Position numbers and translations under genes: made by a program
Assembly: GCA_025462755.1 (NCBI GenBank)
Contig: JAOAPF010000086.1
Location: 1 to 52,844, forward strand
Source: Edaphobacter sp.
GTDB taxonomy: Bacteria > Acidobacteriota > Terriglobia > Terriglobales > Acidobacteriaceae
Length of the DNA: 52,844 nt
Direction of reading: 5' to 3'
Shown here: positions 24,678 through 33,742 of the stretch, one piece after another
Layout of the letters: each line of letters starts with the position of its first letter
Position numbering within the stretch: position 1 is the stretch's first letter
Notes under the pieces: generated by a model
Seen by the model: the letters and a program-made list of their open reading frames with translations, nothing else
Database searches by the model: none
Told to the model about the DNA's origin: nothing

Positions 24678-26168
24678 TCAGAAAGACGGAGATTTGAAAC
24701 TCTTGTCCCAGTCATATTTGAATGAGAACTGGACCCGGTAATCGTTGTAATTGAATCCGTCGCGAAAGTTCTCCCGCCTGCCGTACTGGAACTCACCACC
24801 CATCATGACCTTCGGAATTGGGTGATACAGCAAGTTCGCGATGGCATAGTCGCCCTTATGAAAGTCCGACACTTTCTCTGCGTTCGAATTCACGATGTCA
24901 AGCAGCGAGTAGCCGGCTGAACTGGTAAAGTGCTCGCTCCAGGTGTGATCGAGGAACGCTACGACGCCGTACACCGGCAAAGCGACACCTTTAAAGGGCA
25001 CTTTCGAGTTTGGGGGATTGTTCGCAATGCCGACATCGAACGGTGCATCGTTCATGTAATTCTCAATGCCACGACCGTAAACAAATTCCAGCTTTGCGAC
25101 ATTGTTCTTTGATAGGTTGAGGTTGGAAGTCAGGTTTATGCCCCAGCCCACGACACTGCCATTGAGATTCGTCGTGTTAGCGCTCGTGTCAACCCACCCG
25201 ATCTTCCGAACAATACCAGCCGCCTGCAGGTAGCCCCAGTTCCTGTCTATCCGTGCATTCCCCGTAAGATCCGGGAAATTGAACCGAGGCGTGATATTGC
25301 TTAGCTCGATACGGTCGGCATAAACGCCTTGGTCACCACTGGCGCCCGGTCTCTCTAGAGCGATAGTCACGCTGCCACTCTTCTTTCTAACTGGCATCCA
25401 GCGCATCTGCACGTTGCGAAAGAAGACCATTCCGGTCGGGCCCCAGTATTCAATCGTGTTTGGGAAGACGCCAATATCCATGAACGCGCTCCAGGTCTGT
25501 CCGCCCCCGACCGGGCCCAACTCGCCGTAGGCATGCCGCAGACGAAATGTCGTTTGACCCGCGTCTACTCCGGTCCCAAATAGTTCGAATTCGAATACTG
25601 TGTTCAGATCGCCTAATTTAGTGGGGGAGGATGACTTCACCCCGAAACGAGTCTGCCGCACGCCGGCGTAAACATTTCCACTGGGCGCGAACTGGTTGGT
25701 GAAAGACGGCAACTTGGTGGGCCGAACTACGTCAAACCAGTTCGGATCTATTTGCCCGAAGTCGTAACCCGAGTCGAGCATAGCGAATCCATAAAAACTG
25801 ACCGTGTCCGGCTTTTCCGTTATTTCCCCTTCGAGCGGCACGGGGTCAGCCTGCGGGCGGATTATTGCCTCCGAGGGAACGGCGATCAGGGGCTCCGGCT
25901 GCTCAACCGTCTTTTGCCCCTTGGCTGGGCGCTGTGCCGGGGCAGCGGATGGGCTCGGTGCCGTCTCCAGCGCATTGATCCTCGCCTTGACTTCACCCAT
26001 CGTTTGCTCCATTTGCTGGAGCTCGTCCTTGAGTTGCTGTATCTCTTTCTGCCTGTCCTGGGATTGCGCCTGGGCAGGTTGAGCGGTGACGCTACTCCAG
26101 ACGGCCGCTGTAGTAAGCACCGCAAATAAAAAGGCGGCTTTTCGAGTGACTCTAATGGCATGTCTCAT
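24678..26168 (-). CDS. Porin-like outer-membrane protein with N-terminal coiled coil
   Basis: A 496-residue exported protein: signal (VTRKAAFLFAVLTTAAVWSS), a strong coiled coil at about 35-70 (DRQKEIQQLKDELQQMEQTM, GEVKARINALE), a Pro/Ala linker, then a barrel of about 400 residues resembling DcaP-like/porin proteins (FYGFAMLDSGYDFGQIDPNW, VYAGVRQTRFGVKSSSP, GGGQTWSAFMDIGVFP, DYRVQFSFKYDW) ending in Phe. Barrels with FG-V and GQTWS blocks of this kind often carry small carboxylates. The ATG at 26168 follows CGGAGGGAG. Its promoter carries two operators back to back (26263-26294). ompA follows downstream on the same strand, giving a porin-OmpA operon. Confidence 0.85.
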   Translation of the reverse strand: MRHAIRVTRKAAFLFAVLTTAAVWSSVTAQPAQAQSQDRQKEIQQLKDELQQMEQTMGEVKARINALETAPSPSAAPAQRPAKGQKTVEQPEPLIAVPSEAIIRPQADPVPLEGEITEKPDTVSFYGFAMLDSGYDFGQIDPNWFDVVRPTKLPSFTNQFAPSGNVYAGVRQTRFGVKSSSPTKLGDLNTVFEFELFGTGVDAGQTTFRLRHAYGELGPVGGGQTWSAFMDIGVFPNTIEYWGPTGMVFFRNVQMRWMPVRKKSGSVTIALERPGASGDQGVYADRIELSNITPRFNFPDLTGNARIDRNWGYLQAAGIVRKIGWVDTSANTTNLNGSVVGWGINLTSNLNLSKNNVAKLEFVYGRGIENYMNDAPFDVGIANNPPNSKVPFKGVALPVYGVVAFLDHTWSEHFTSSAGYSLLDIVNSNAEKVSDFHKGDYAIANLLYHPIPKVMMGGEFQYGRRENFRDGFNYNDYRVQFSFKYDWDKSFKSPSF

Positions 26169-26233
26169 TAGGCTGCTCTCCCTCCGTAGAACCCGCTTAC
26201 GCAAACCTGTCACTGTGGCTCGAGACTGAGAAC

Positions 26234-26294
26234 GTTGTATTCCTCGCATCCAATCGCAACAACTAGGAGATTCCCTAGCTGGGGAAACCCCTAA
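26234..26294 (-). promoter_or_regulatory. Double palindromic operator with promoter of the porin-ompA operon
   Basis: Two 16-base operators stand head to tail without a gap: 26279..26294 (TTAGGGGTTTCCCCAG on the minus strand) and 26263..26278 (CTAGGGAATCTCCTAG). TTGTTG follows as -35 (26262..26257), then a 17-base spacer and TACAAC as -10 (26239..26234). This is the only double site, and the best -35/-10 pair of the set. The porin ATG is 95 bases from the near operator. Confidence 0.7.
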
Positions 26295-26394
26295 CAGCGC
26301 AAGCGGCATGCGTTTGGAAGCTTTGAAGAAAGCTCATCGCCGACGCCAGTCGGTCACCCGAGCTTCTGCTCCCACCGTCCTCCTCGATATGCCC

Positions 26395-26600
26395 CACCAA
26401 ACGGTCACCAGAAAATCCACAGAAATATTTTCAAGAGGTGACATTTTTTAGAGCCCGAAAAACGACCATCCAAATCACCACAAAAAACCATCAACTCACC
26501 ACGTTTTCACCACAAGAAAACCATCCAAAAAAAGCACAAAAGCGCGCAACCCCCCTGTAAAACCGCGGGATTCTCACCCAAAAATAATCCCCATACAATT
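26395..26600. other. AC-rich intergenic stretch without a gene
   Basis: The plus strand is extremely poor in G and made of variations on CACCAC/CCATC with A-runs (for example aaatcaccacaaaaaaccat and caccacgttttcaccacaag). No open frame, hairpin with T-run or known RNA is seen. It separates two divergent operator promoters (26234-26294 and 26620-26664) and may be a bend, spacer or unrecognised RNA region. Confidence 0.35.
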
Positions 26601-26619
26601 TTTTAATAACAGCTGACGG

Positions 26620-26664
26620 TTAGGACTTTTCCTAGTTGCCGAATTTAGAGAAGCTCTCTACTAT
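26620..26664 (+). promoter_or_regulatory. Shared palindromic operator with promoter of the REC-only gene
   Basis: Operator TTAGGACTTTTCCTAG (26620..26635), TTGCCG as -35 (26636..26641), 17-base spacer, TACTAT as -10 (26659..26664). The start codon is 88 bases beyond the operator. A signalling protein placed under the common operator suggests feedback. Confidence 0.65.
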
Positions 26665-26722
26665 CGGTGGAATCTTGTCGACCAACTGCTGAGGAACCAA
26701 AACAAGAGCTCAGGCCAATAGA

Positions 26723-27115
26723 ATGAAAACAAGAGTTTTACTGGTTGACGATCATCCTCCGTTAGTCGAAGCCGCCCTGACTATTCTGAAACCCCGCTAC
26801 GATATTGTGGGGATCGCAACAGATGGAGCGATGCTGATATTAGAGGCTCTTCGTCTAAGCCCCGACCTCATCGTCTCTGACATAACGCTCCCTATCTTGA
26901 ACGGCATAGAAGCCATCCACCGCCTCCGCCTCTCCAATTCGCAAGTGAAAGTTGTCTTTCTAACAGTTCACGCAGAAGAAGGATTTCTGAAGGCATGCAT
27001 GGCCGAAGGCGCATTAGGATACGTCCTCAAATCGCGCATGAAAACCCAACTGATTCCCGCAATTGAAGCGGCTTTAGAAGGCAGATCCTACGTCTCGCCC
27101 TTCGTCGCCAAGTGA
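26723..27115 (+). CDS. Single-domain response regulator (REC only)
   Basis: A 130-residue receiver domain: acidic pocket VLLVDDHPP, phosphorylation site LIVSDITLPILNG (Asp near 54), VVFLTVHAEE with the switch Thr, and the conserved Lys in GYVLKSRM. It resembles the receivers of NarL/FixJ regulators, but the protein stops at SPFVAK, exactly where such a regulator would continue into its linker and helix-turn-helix. It therefore cannot bind DNA and may act as a phosphate sink or phosphorelay partner. It is under the shared-operator promoter at 26620 and converges with the receptor gene, stop codons one base apart. It could also be a regulator that lost its DNA-binding half. Confidence 0.85.
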   Translation: MKTRVLLVDDHPPLVEAALTILKPRYDIVGIATDGAMLILEALRLSPDLIVSDITLPILNGIEAIHRLRLSNSQVKVVFLTVHAEEGFLKACMAEGALGYVLKSRMKTQLIPAIEAALEGRSYVSPFVAK

Positions 27116-27116
27116 T

Positions 27117-30100
27117 TCAGAACGCAAGCTTGAGCGCGAATTGAACAACACGAGGATTGACGCTAGTTCTCCTGATAACGCCAAAAGCAGGCGATGCAAA
27201 GTCGTTGTCGGGATCTGCAAACTGCGGGTGATTCCATGCGTTGTACATTTCCGTGCGAAATTGAACGCTGCTGCTGTCCGACAGCCACCGAAGTGGTGTT
27301 GTCTTTGAGATCGCGAGATCGATGTTCGCCTGTCCAGGCCCGTTCGTTATCCCCGTTGCGCTATTGCCGAAGCCAGTTCCAATTCCGTCCGCTCCGATGA
27401 CCGGAGGAGTTATGAAACAAGAAGCGTTGAAGTAATGGTCGAGCTTGTTCGTGATCGGGCCGTTGGTCACGAACTGGCTTTTGGTGCACGTTCCCGACAA
27501 TCCGGCCTTGTCTTCGCTTATTCCAAAGACATTGTTCGGATTAGTATCCGCGATCGTCGTTGCCTTTCCCGACTGAATCGTAGCGATCCCCGAGACTCCC
27601 CAACCCCCGAGGAACCCACGTTCAAAGGCTTTGGCGGGGCTTGGGAACTCCCATATACCGCTGATTACGAATCGATGCGTGCGGTCGAAGCTTGCTCTTC
27701 CCCATCGCATCATGGGAGAGTTCTGATCACCCAAGGTCAGCCCATTTCCTGATGATGTCGAGTTGATGTCGGCTCCATCTGTGTCCAGCGTTTTTGAAAA
27801 AGTGTAGGACGCGAGAAACTGAAATCCGTGACTCAAACGCTTCGTCAGACTCACTTCAAGACCGTTGTACGACGAGCCACCTTCGGATTCCATCTCGACA
27901 CCGGAGTCCGGAGGTATTCCGAGAACAGGAAGTCGCAAAGCGATATTTGCAACTGTGTTGGTCGAAACTCCTCTTATGGGATTTTCTGACGAGGCGGACA
28001 GAGCCTGATTGAGGGAACGTTGCCGGACCAGATGCGATCCATGAGTGCCAACGTATCCGACTTCGAGCAGCCAGCCCTCCGAGGCCTCAGTCTGCAGATC
28101 GAGCGAGTACTGTTGAATAATTGCAGAGCGAAAATAGGGAGAAACGGCGTACACAGTTGTGGTGGAGGCCGGCGAATATGCAGGAAACATGGGGAACGAC
28201 TGTGGCGCTGGAAATGGCTGCGGGAAAGGTGCTTGAAAAGTGGCGTTCGCGTTTGCCAAGCCGGAGTTCAGCCGGAACACAGAAAACGGGGCACCAAGTA
28301 CGTTCTGGTAGAACGCCTGACCTGTTGGCCGCGAATAGTAGATACCGTAGCCGCCCCTTAGTATGGACCGCATTGACCTGGGCATAATCTGCTCAGCGAA
28401 TCCGATTCGCGGGGCGATTGTGTCTTGTCCTTCCGCATAATTCCCAAATGTGTTGTTTGTGCGAGCCACGCCTGCTGGCAGGGCTCCGGGAAAGTTCGAA
28501 GCTACGATATACCCCGCCAGACTTCCTTCAGAGGGAGGGTTTGCCACGGCTTTGTTGAAATCAAATGTGGCGTTTCTACCAAGGTTGTCTCCAAATTGAC
28601 CGAGCCTTTCGTACCGAATGCCCGCGTTGAGTGTCAGGGAGCCAGTGATTCGATAGGTGTCCTGAACGAACGCCGAACCCTCCCACGCCCTGTACTCCCG
28701 TACGCTCAGCCCAAAGTCATCGAACGAGGAGAAGACATTGCTGAATGTTGTGCCGTTGTCCTTTGCACTAAGGCCGAGCAGAAAGTCCGGCCAGCTGAGG
28801 AATCGCAGAAGCGATCCGAGTCCGACGAGATTGATGTTGTCCTGAACTCTTGTTATCGATCCTCCCAGCCGCAACGTATGGGCGCCGTCAACGAAGCTGT
28901 ACACATCGCCGAAGAAGAAGCTGTTTTGGGTTATGTTCCTCGGAAACCCGGACGCAATGCTCACCGAGCCTTGAATCACGAGACTCGGCAATTCATTGTT
29001 GTTACTCATCGCTCCTTCTGCGACACCTATGTCCGACCAGCTGAACGCACTCTCTGCCCTCGTATTCGTCGCTGTTCGGACATATCCAAATCGTCCGTCA
29101 TTGATCGATCCGTTGCGAAAGGTATCTGTGCGGGCAATGGAGGCAACCACGAAGTCGCTGTTGCTCGGGCTTAAAAATCCGGGTACGTTGCCGATGGGAT
29201 TAAGGCCGTTGCCAGGAAACGTAACGTTCTGATTGTCAGGAGCAATAAAGAACCGAATGTCGTATTTGCCGGTCGTGGAGGGAAGGTACTCCAGGTTCGC
29301 CAAAAACTGGTTCTGACTGAAGTGGCATGGCTTGGAGAAGACGGAGAATCCCTGCTGAACAAGTGGCTTCGATTCGTCCCTGGTTTGAGGAGTTGGAATG
29401 ACGAACGATCCATCGGGAAGCTTTAGGTTGACCAGCGCAAAAGCTGAAGGATTGATATTGGATCCATCCGCCTTAATAGTCACGCCGCCTAAGGAACCTG
29501 CCATCCCGGCAAACAATCTTCCGAGAGCCGCGGGAGATCGATCGTTGGTGAGTGGCGGTTCGACAACGCTGGCCACGCATCCTACCCGGGATTGACCAGA
29601 AGCCAGGCCGTTAACTTGCCGCGTTCCCTGATACGAACTAAAGAAGAGCATTTTCTTTTTCTTTATCGGTCCGCCAAGCGAAAACCCAAATTGATTCTCG
29701 TTGAGTACAGCCCGCGGTTGACCGGCGAAGTTGCGAAAGAAGTCGTTTGCGTTGAGCAGTTTGTTTCGGAAGAACTCGAATATATTTCCGTGGAAAGTAT
29801 TCGCTCCCATCTTTGTAACCAGACTTACGTTAGCTCCCGCATAGCGACCGTAACCAGCGTCATACTGACCAGTCTGTACCTTGAATTCCTGCAGGCTATC
29901 GGGATTTGGCAGGGGAATTCCTCCACTTCCCGACCCACTGCCCTGAACGTCGCTGACGCTTAGACCATCAAGTATGAAATTGTTGTCGTAGGAGCGAGCC
30001 CCATGAACAAAGATTCCGTCGTTAGAGGGGGCTATTTGCGAGAGCGCGGTCCCACCCAGGCCGAGTTCTCCAGCGTTGTAAACCCCGACCGCAACGCCTG

Positions 30101-30620
30101 GGGAAAGGCCCGCGATTTGCGCAAAGTTCCTGGTTACGAGCGGCAATCCCGTAATCGTGCTTTCATTCGCTACTCTTCCAAGCGCGGAGTTGTCGGTTTG
30201 AACCATCAATGGCCCGGAGATAACCTGCGTACTCTGAATTTGCGTTGCGAGACGCATTCGTGCTTCGACTTCAAGCGTTTCAGTGACATAGACTTCGAGA
30301 CCGAAAAGTTCCAGAGTCTCAAAGTCGGCTTTGCTGGCCTGCAGTTCGTAGGATCCTGGCGGCAGGAGAAGAAAGCTGAATCTGCCAGAGTCACTGGATA
30401 TCGCAGTCAACGTTCTGCTTGTGCTCCGGTTGACAAGGCGGAGAGTCGCAGCGGGAATCACGGCACCGGAGGGGTCGAGAAGCTCACCTGCCAAGGCACC
30501 CGTAGCAGTTGTCTGGCCCGATAAGGGAGAGGCCAGCAGTGCAATAACGGTAGTGACTGCCAATCCACCTCGAAAGATCCGGCGTCGCGGACTGAATACC
30601 CGTCTCAATCGGAAGTTCAT
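27117..30620 (-). CDS. TonB-dependent-receptor-like outer-membrane protein with carboxypeptidase-regulatory domain
   Basis: A 1167-residue receptor of the kind greatly expanded in Acidobacteriota. In order: signal (FRGGLAVTTVIALLASPLSG), a carboxypeptidase-regulatory-like beta sandwich at about 30-115 (TGALAGELLDPSGAVIPAAT, LLLPPGSYELQASKADFETL), a plug domain at about 130-265 (FILDGLSVSDVQGSGSGSGG, FKVQTGQYDAGYGRYAGANV, VTKMGANTFHGNIFEFFRN) and a 22-strand-type barrel ending RVVQFALKLAF. These receptors are thought to take up large or bound nutrients such as glycans. The ATG at 30620 is preferred over a TTG at 30644. The gene is intact, unlike the related one at 48284-50490, and diverges from the histidine kinase gene. 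Confidence 0.88.
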   Translation of the reverse strand: MNFRLRRVFSPRRRIFRGGLAVTTVIALLASPLSGQTTATGALAGELLDPSGAVIPAATLRLVNRSTSRTLTAISSDSGRFSFLLLPPGSYELQASKADFETLELFGLEVYVTETLEVEARMRLATQIQSTQVISGPLMVQTDNSALGRVANESTITGLPLVTRNFAQIAGLSPGVAVGVYNAGELGLGGTALSQIAPSNDGIFVHGARSYDNNFILDGLSVSDVQGSGSGSGGIPLPNPDSLQEFKVQTGQYDAGYGRYAGANVSLVTKMGANTFHGNIFEFFRNKLLNANDFFRNFAGQPRAVLNENQFGFSLGGPIKKKKMLFFSSYQGTRQVNGLASGQSRVGCVASVVEPPLTNDRSPAALGRLFAGMAGSLGGVTIKADGSNINPSAFALVNLKLPDGSFVIPTPQTRDESKPLVQQGFSVFSKPCHFSQNQFLANLEYLPSTTGKYDIRFFIAPDNQNVTFPGNGLNPIGNVPGFLSPSNSDFVVASIARTDTFRNGSINDGRFGYVRTATNTRAESAFSWSDIGVAEGAMSNNNELPSLVIQGSVSIASGFPRNITQNSFFFGDVYSFVDGAHTLRLGGSITRVQDNINLVGLGSLLRFLSWPDFLLGLSAKDNGTTFSNVFSSFDDFGLSVREYRAWEGSAFVQDTYRITGSLTLNAGIRYERLGQFGDNLGRNATFDFNKAVANPPSEGSLAGYIVASNFPGALPAGVARTNNTFGNYAEGQDTIAPRIGFAEQIMPRSMRSILRGGYGIYYSRPTGQAFYQNVLGAPFSVFRLNSGLANANATFQAPFPQPFPAPQSFPMFPAYSPASTTTVYAVSPYFRSAIIQQYSLDLQTEASEGWLLEVGYVGTHGSHLVRQRSLNQALSASSENPIRGVSTNTVANIALRLPVLGIPPDSGVEMESEGGSSYNGLEVSLTKRLSHGFQFLASYTFSKTLDTDGADINSTSSGNGLTLGDQNSPMMRWGRASFDRTHRFVISGIWEFPSPAKAFERGFLGGWGVSGIATIQSGKATTIADTNPNNVFGISEDKAGLSGTCTKSQFVTNGPITNKLDHYFNASCFITPPVIGADGIGTGFGNSATGITNGPGQANIDLAISKTTPLRWLSDSSSVQFRTEMYNAWNHPQFADPDNDFASPAFGVIRRTSVNPRVVQFALKLAF

Positions 30621-30859
30621 GATGGCCTCGAGGGAAGAAAGCAAACACGCAAAGTGTTCTGCTCTCGCGAAGATTCTTACAAAGCCTGTTCATTGACTGG
30701 AGTGATTCTTCGTTGTGACTTTGTATTGTACCCGACGTTATGCGAGTATTATAGTGCTTGCCGCCAATAGAATCAGTCGTTAAGCGACCTAATTGGTGTT
30801 GGTGCCAGCAGCGAAATTGAGGTGACGGCTTCAATTTAGAAGCTGCCTTAGAGGTTTCC

Positions 30860-32722
30860 GTGTCGGCTCCAATGGAGGACCAGATCCCGGGATGCGCCGC
30901 CGTCGCACGATGCACTTCAGTCCGCATCGGAATCGCTGCGTGGCTTCTCCTAATAATTGTTGCGGCTGTCGCATTTGTTTTTCCGCAATCGATTTCGACG
31001 GAGACCCCAAAACCCATCCGCCGTGTCCTTCTATTCAATGACTTCGGGTATATGGTCTCGCCTGGGATCATGGCATTGGATCAGGCGATCGTGGCAGAGC
31101 TAGAGCAATCTCCATACCAGATTGAGTTGTATACGGAAACCCTTGAGTCGACTCTCTTTTCCGATGAAGCCTCTCAGCGCAGAATTCGTGCGTGGATTGC
31201 TCTCAAGTATTCAGATCGCATGCCGGATGTGATCATTACGGCAGGGCCGGGGTCTCTCAGGTTCATGATCGAATCGCATGAGAGTTTTTTCCAGGGTACT
31301 CCGATTATCTTTTGCGGTACGACAGAAGAGATGGTAGGTCAACTCAGACTGGACCTGCATTTCACAGGTGTTTGGGGAGTAGCGGAGCCGGAGAAGACGC
31401 TTTTAGCGGCGCTCAAATTGCAGCCTGATACCAAGCACGTCGTCGTTGTGGGCGGTAGAAATGCCTTTGATCAGTATCTGGAGAACCTTGCAAGACAGAG
31501 CTTCGGCAAGTACGAGGCGAAGCTGGATTTTACTTATCTAACTGACCTTGACATGCCGACGCTGCTTGCTCGACTAAGACAGCTTCCTAGCCACACGATC
31601 ATCTATTACACATCTCTCATGGAGGACGCGGCTGGTAGCCACTTTATTGATGCTGCTCAATCTGTGCCCCTCGTCGCCGGAGCGGCAAACGCGCCCATAT
31701 TTGTAGTGGATGATGTTGATCTGGGTAAAGGAACGGTCGGCGGATATTTGATCAGCTGGGTTAAAGACGGTCAAGTTGCAGCAAAAATGGCAGTCAGGGT
31801 TCTAAGTGGTGAGAAGCCGGAGAACGTTCCAATCGTCAGGAACAATAACGTCTACATGTTTGATTGGAGAGCTTTGCGCCGTTGGGGACTTAGTGAAAAG
31901 GATCTTCCTGCCGGCAGCACGGTGCTTTATCGCGAATTGTCCATATGGCAACGCACGAAGTCGATTTGGATCAGCGGCCTCTTGATCATCCTTGGTCTTT
32001 CTGCTCTTGCGGCCTACCTCCAGTTCAGTCGAAAAGAGTTAAGGCTAGCCAGAGATGCGCAGATGCAACTGAGCGGGAGATTGATTGACGCGCAAGAGAA
32101 AGAGCGAAGCCGATTGGCAGCCGAGCTTCACGATGATTTCAGTCAGCGGTTGGCACTCCTCGCCCTGGGACTGGAAAATGCTTCGGAAGCTCTGCCGGAT
32201 TCGCCTCGTGTCGCGAAACAGCAGTTGCAGGAGCTGATTAATTCGGCCGGCGAGCTTGGAGCTGATATTCATACGGTTTCGCATCGCTTGCACTCCGCCA
32301 CGCTCGAGAGCCTGGGACTGGAACCTGGTGTGAGTTCTCTGTGCAAGGAGTTCACTGATCGGCATGGAATTGAGATCGCTTTTTCAGCCGACAATATTCC
32401 CCGTATCGTCGCCCCGGACGTGGCTCTATGTGTGTTCCGGATCGTTCAGGAGGCCCTTCAGAACTTGAGGAAACACAGCGGAGCTGCAAGGGCTGAGGTC
32501 AGCTTGATTAAGAGCGCCGACAGAATATTTGTCTCGATACATGACCAGGGAAAAGGATTCGATATGAGTGACATGAAGGCACATAAGGGCTTGGGTGTGC
32601 AGAGCATGGGAGAACGTGCTCGATTGCTAAGCGGGCGCTTTAAAATTCATTCGAAACCAGGGAGAGGAACAAGAGTAGAGGCTGCGATACCCCTGCCGCC
32701 GACTAATGGGGAAAACTCATGA
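30860..32722 (+). CDS. HisKA_3 histidine kinase with periplasmic ABC-substrate-binding-like sensor
   Basis: A 620-residue membrane kinase. TM1 is at about 22-44 (IGIAAWLLLIIVAAVAFVFP). A periplasmic domain of about 310 residues (RRVLLFNDFGYMVSPGIMAL, MPDVIITAGPGSLRFMI, TPIIFCGTTEEMV, DTKHVVVVGGRNAFDQYLEN, GGYLISWVKDGQVAAKMAVR) looks like the substrate-binding fold of ABC-type sensors. TM2 is near 375-395, followed by the dimerisation helix with phospho-His in RLAAELHDDFSQRLALL, then VFRIVQEALQNLRKHSGA (N box), DQGKGFD and GLGVQSMGERARLLSG (G boxes). Such NarX-like kinases pair with LuxR-type regulators; one is encoded 283 bases downstream. The start is a GTG behind TTAGAGG. Confidence 0.9.
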   Translation: MSAPMEDQIPGCAAVARCTSVRIGIAAWLLLIIVAAVAFVFPQSISTETPKPIRRVLLFNDFGYMVSPGIMALDQAIVAELEQSPYQIELYTETLESTLFSDEASQRRIRAWIALKYSDRMPDVIITAGPGSLRFMIESHESFFQGTPIIFCGTTEEMVGQLRLDLHFTGVWGVAEPEKTLLAALKLQPDTKHVVVVGGRNAFDQYLENLARQSFGKYEAKLDFTYLTDLDMPTLLARLRQLPSHTIIYYTSLMEDAAGSHFIDAAQSVPLVAGAANAPIFVVDDVDLGKGTVGGYLISWVKDGQVAAKMAVRVLSGEKPENVPIVRNNNVYMFDWRALRRWGLSEKDLPAGSTVLYRELSIWQRTKSIWISGLLIILGLSALAAYLQFSRKELRLARDAQMQLSGRLIDAQEKERSRLAAELHDDFSQRLALLALGLENASEALPDSPRVAKQQLQELINSAGELGADIHTVSHRLHSATLESLGLEPGVSSLCKEFTDRHGIEIAFSADNIPRIVAPDVALCVFRIVQEALQNLRKHSGAARAEVSLIKSADRIFVSIHDQGKGFDMSDMKAHKGLGVQSMGERARLLSGRFKIHSKPGRGTRVEAAIPLPPTNGENS

Positions 32723-32865
32723 CGGAGCCACGCATCTGATTCTCCGGATTACGATTCGACGCTGGACAGATGGCGGTCTATAGATCGTTACGGAGAGCAA
32801 AGGCAGTCTAAAGACAGGTTGTACCTCTTCAACAATGATTACGAGACAAGGTAGGACTAGCACTC

Positions 32866-32880
32866 TTGACAGCTTGTCAA
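32866..32880. promoter_or_regulatory. Perfect palindrome TTGACA-GCT-TGTCAA upstream of the response-regulator gene
   Basis: A 15-base perfect palindrome lies in the 283-base gap between kinase and regulator genes, 126 bases before the regulator start. Its left arm equals a consensus -35 hexamer, but no good -10 follows at 17 bases, so it is listed as a possible operator only. Confidence 0.25.
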
Positions 32881-33005
32881 CTAGCAGACTGTCGTCTGAG
32901 AATGGCATCACTAAGAACAGCTCCGGCCTCTGCGGATTGCTATCGGACTTAGAAAGCCGAAATTTCTAACTGTTCTCTTAAGCTAAGGCGCCAAGGGGGT
33001 GCACG

Positions 33006-33689
33006 ATGGAGAAGCTCATAGGGGGAAACTCTCATCCTCGCTTGCTGCTCGCGGATGATCATGCGATCTTTTCTGACGCGTTGCAACTCTATCTCGATAA
33101 AGATTTCGATATTGTCGGTGTTGTGTCGGACGGCCGGACTTTAGTCGATGAGGCTATCAGAATAAAGCCGGATGTAATTATCGCGGATGTAGGAATGCCG
33201 CTTCTGAACGGACTTGATGCTGCCAGAAGGATCAAAGAACTGGCGCCGAAGATAAAATTTGTTTTCCTGACAATGCAGGATGATGCGAACCTTGCGGCGG
33301 CGGCTCTCGAGCTGGGTCCAGTGGCCTTTGTTCTCAAGCATTCTGCCGGAGCGGAACTGCGCGAAGCAATCAACGAAGTGATGCGTGGTCATTCGTATAT
33401 GACGCCGAAGTTGAGAGCTGCAGATTGGGTCGAAGCGAAGGCCCGAGCTCGGCAGTTTTCTAGAGATATGACTCCGCGACAAAGAGACATCGTTCAATTA
33501 TTTGGCGAGGGCCGGCCGATGAAGGAGATTGCCGGGTTTCTCCATTTAAGTGAGAAGACAGTTGAGTTTCATAAGCACCACATCATGGTGGCGTTCAACC
33601 TCAAGAACAACGCTGATTTGATCTTATTTGCTTTGGGCCAGGGTCTGATCGCGCCCGACCGTTCGCCTCTTTTCATAAGAGCCTCGTGA
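33006..33689 (+). CDS. NarL/FixJ-family response regulator with LuxR-type HTH
   Basis: A 227-residue regulator. The receiver at about 12-130 has LLLADDHAIFSDALQLYL (acidic pair), VIIADVGMPLLNGLDAARR (phospho-Asp near 60), VFLTMQDDANL and the Lys in FVLKHSAGAEL. The LuxR-type helix-turn-helix at about 155-215 has MTPRQRDIVQLFGEGRPMKE, IAGFLHLSEKTVEFHKHHIM. Compared with the classic form, NLKNNADLILFAL replaces the common 'TELV-YAI' end. Together with the kinase upstream it makes a two-component system. Regulators of this family bind as dimers to short palindromes, so this is the leading candidate for the CTAGGGGTTTCCCTAG operators; that link is inference. Confidence 0.92.
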   Translation: MEKLIGGNSHPRLLLADDHAIFSDALQLYLDKDFDIVGVVSDGRTLVDEAIRIKPDVIIADVGMPLLNGLDAARRIKELAPKIKFVFLTMQDDANLAAAALELGPVAFVLKHSAGAELREAINEVMRGHSYMTPKLRAADWVEAKARARQFSRDMTPRQRDIVQLFGEGRPMKEIAGFLHLSEKTVEFHKHHIMVAFNLKNNADLILFALGQGLIAPDRSPLFIRAS

Positions 33690-33742
33690 GTTAGAGAAGA
33701 ATCCTCCGATCCATTCGGAAGTGGACAAGCGCTCAGACAGGT

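Noticed and set aside
26395..26600. CRISPR-like array in the AC-rich stretch
   Set aside because: The CACCAC/CCATC pieces are not repeated units of constant length with unique spacers, and no cas gene is near.
30847..30862. Operator-like TTAGAGGTTTCCGTGT at the start of the histidine kinase gene
   Set aside because: Only about 12 of 16 positions agree, the right arm is broken and it overlaps the start codon, so it lacks the promoter geometry of the other copies.
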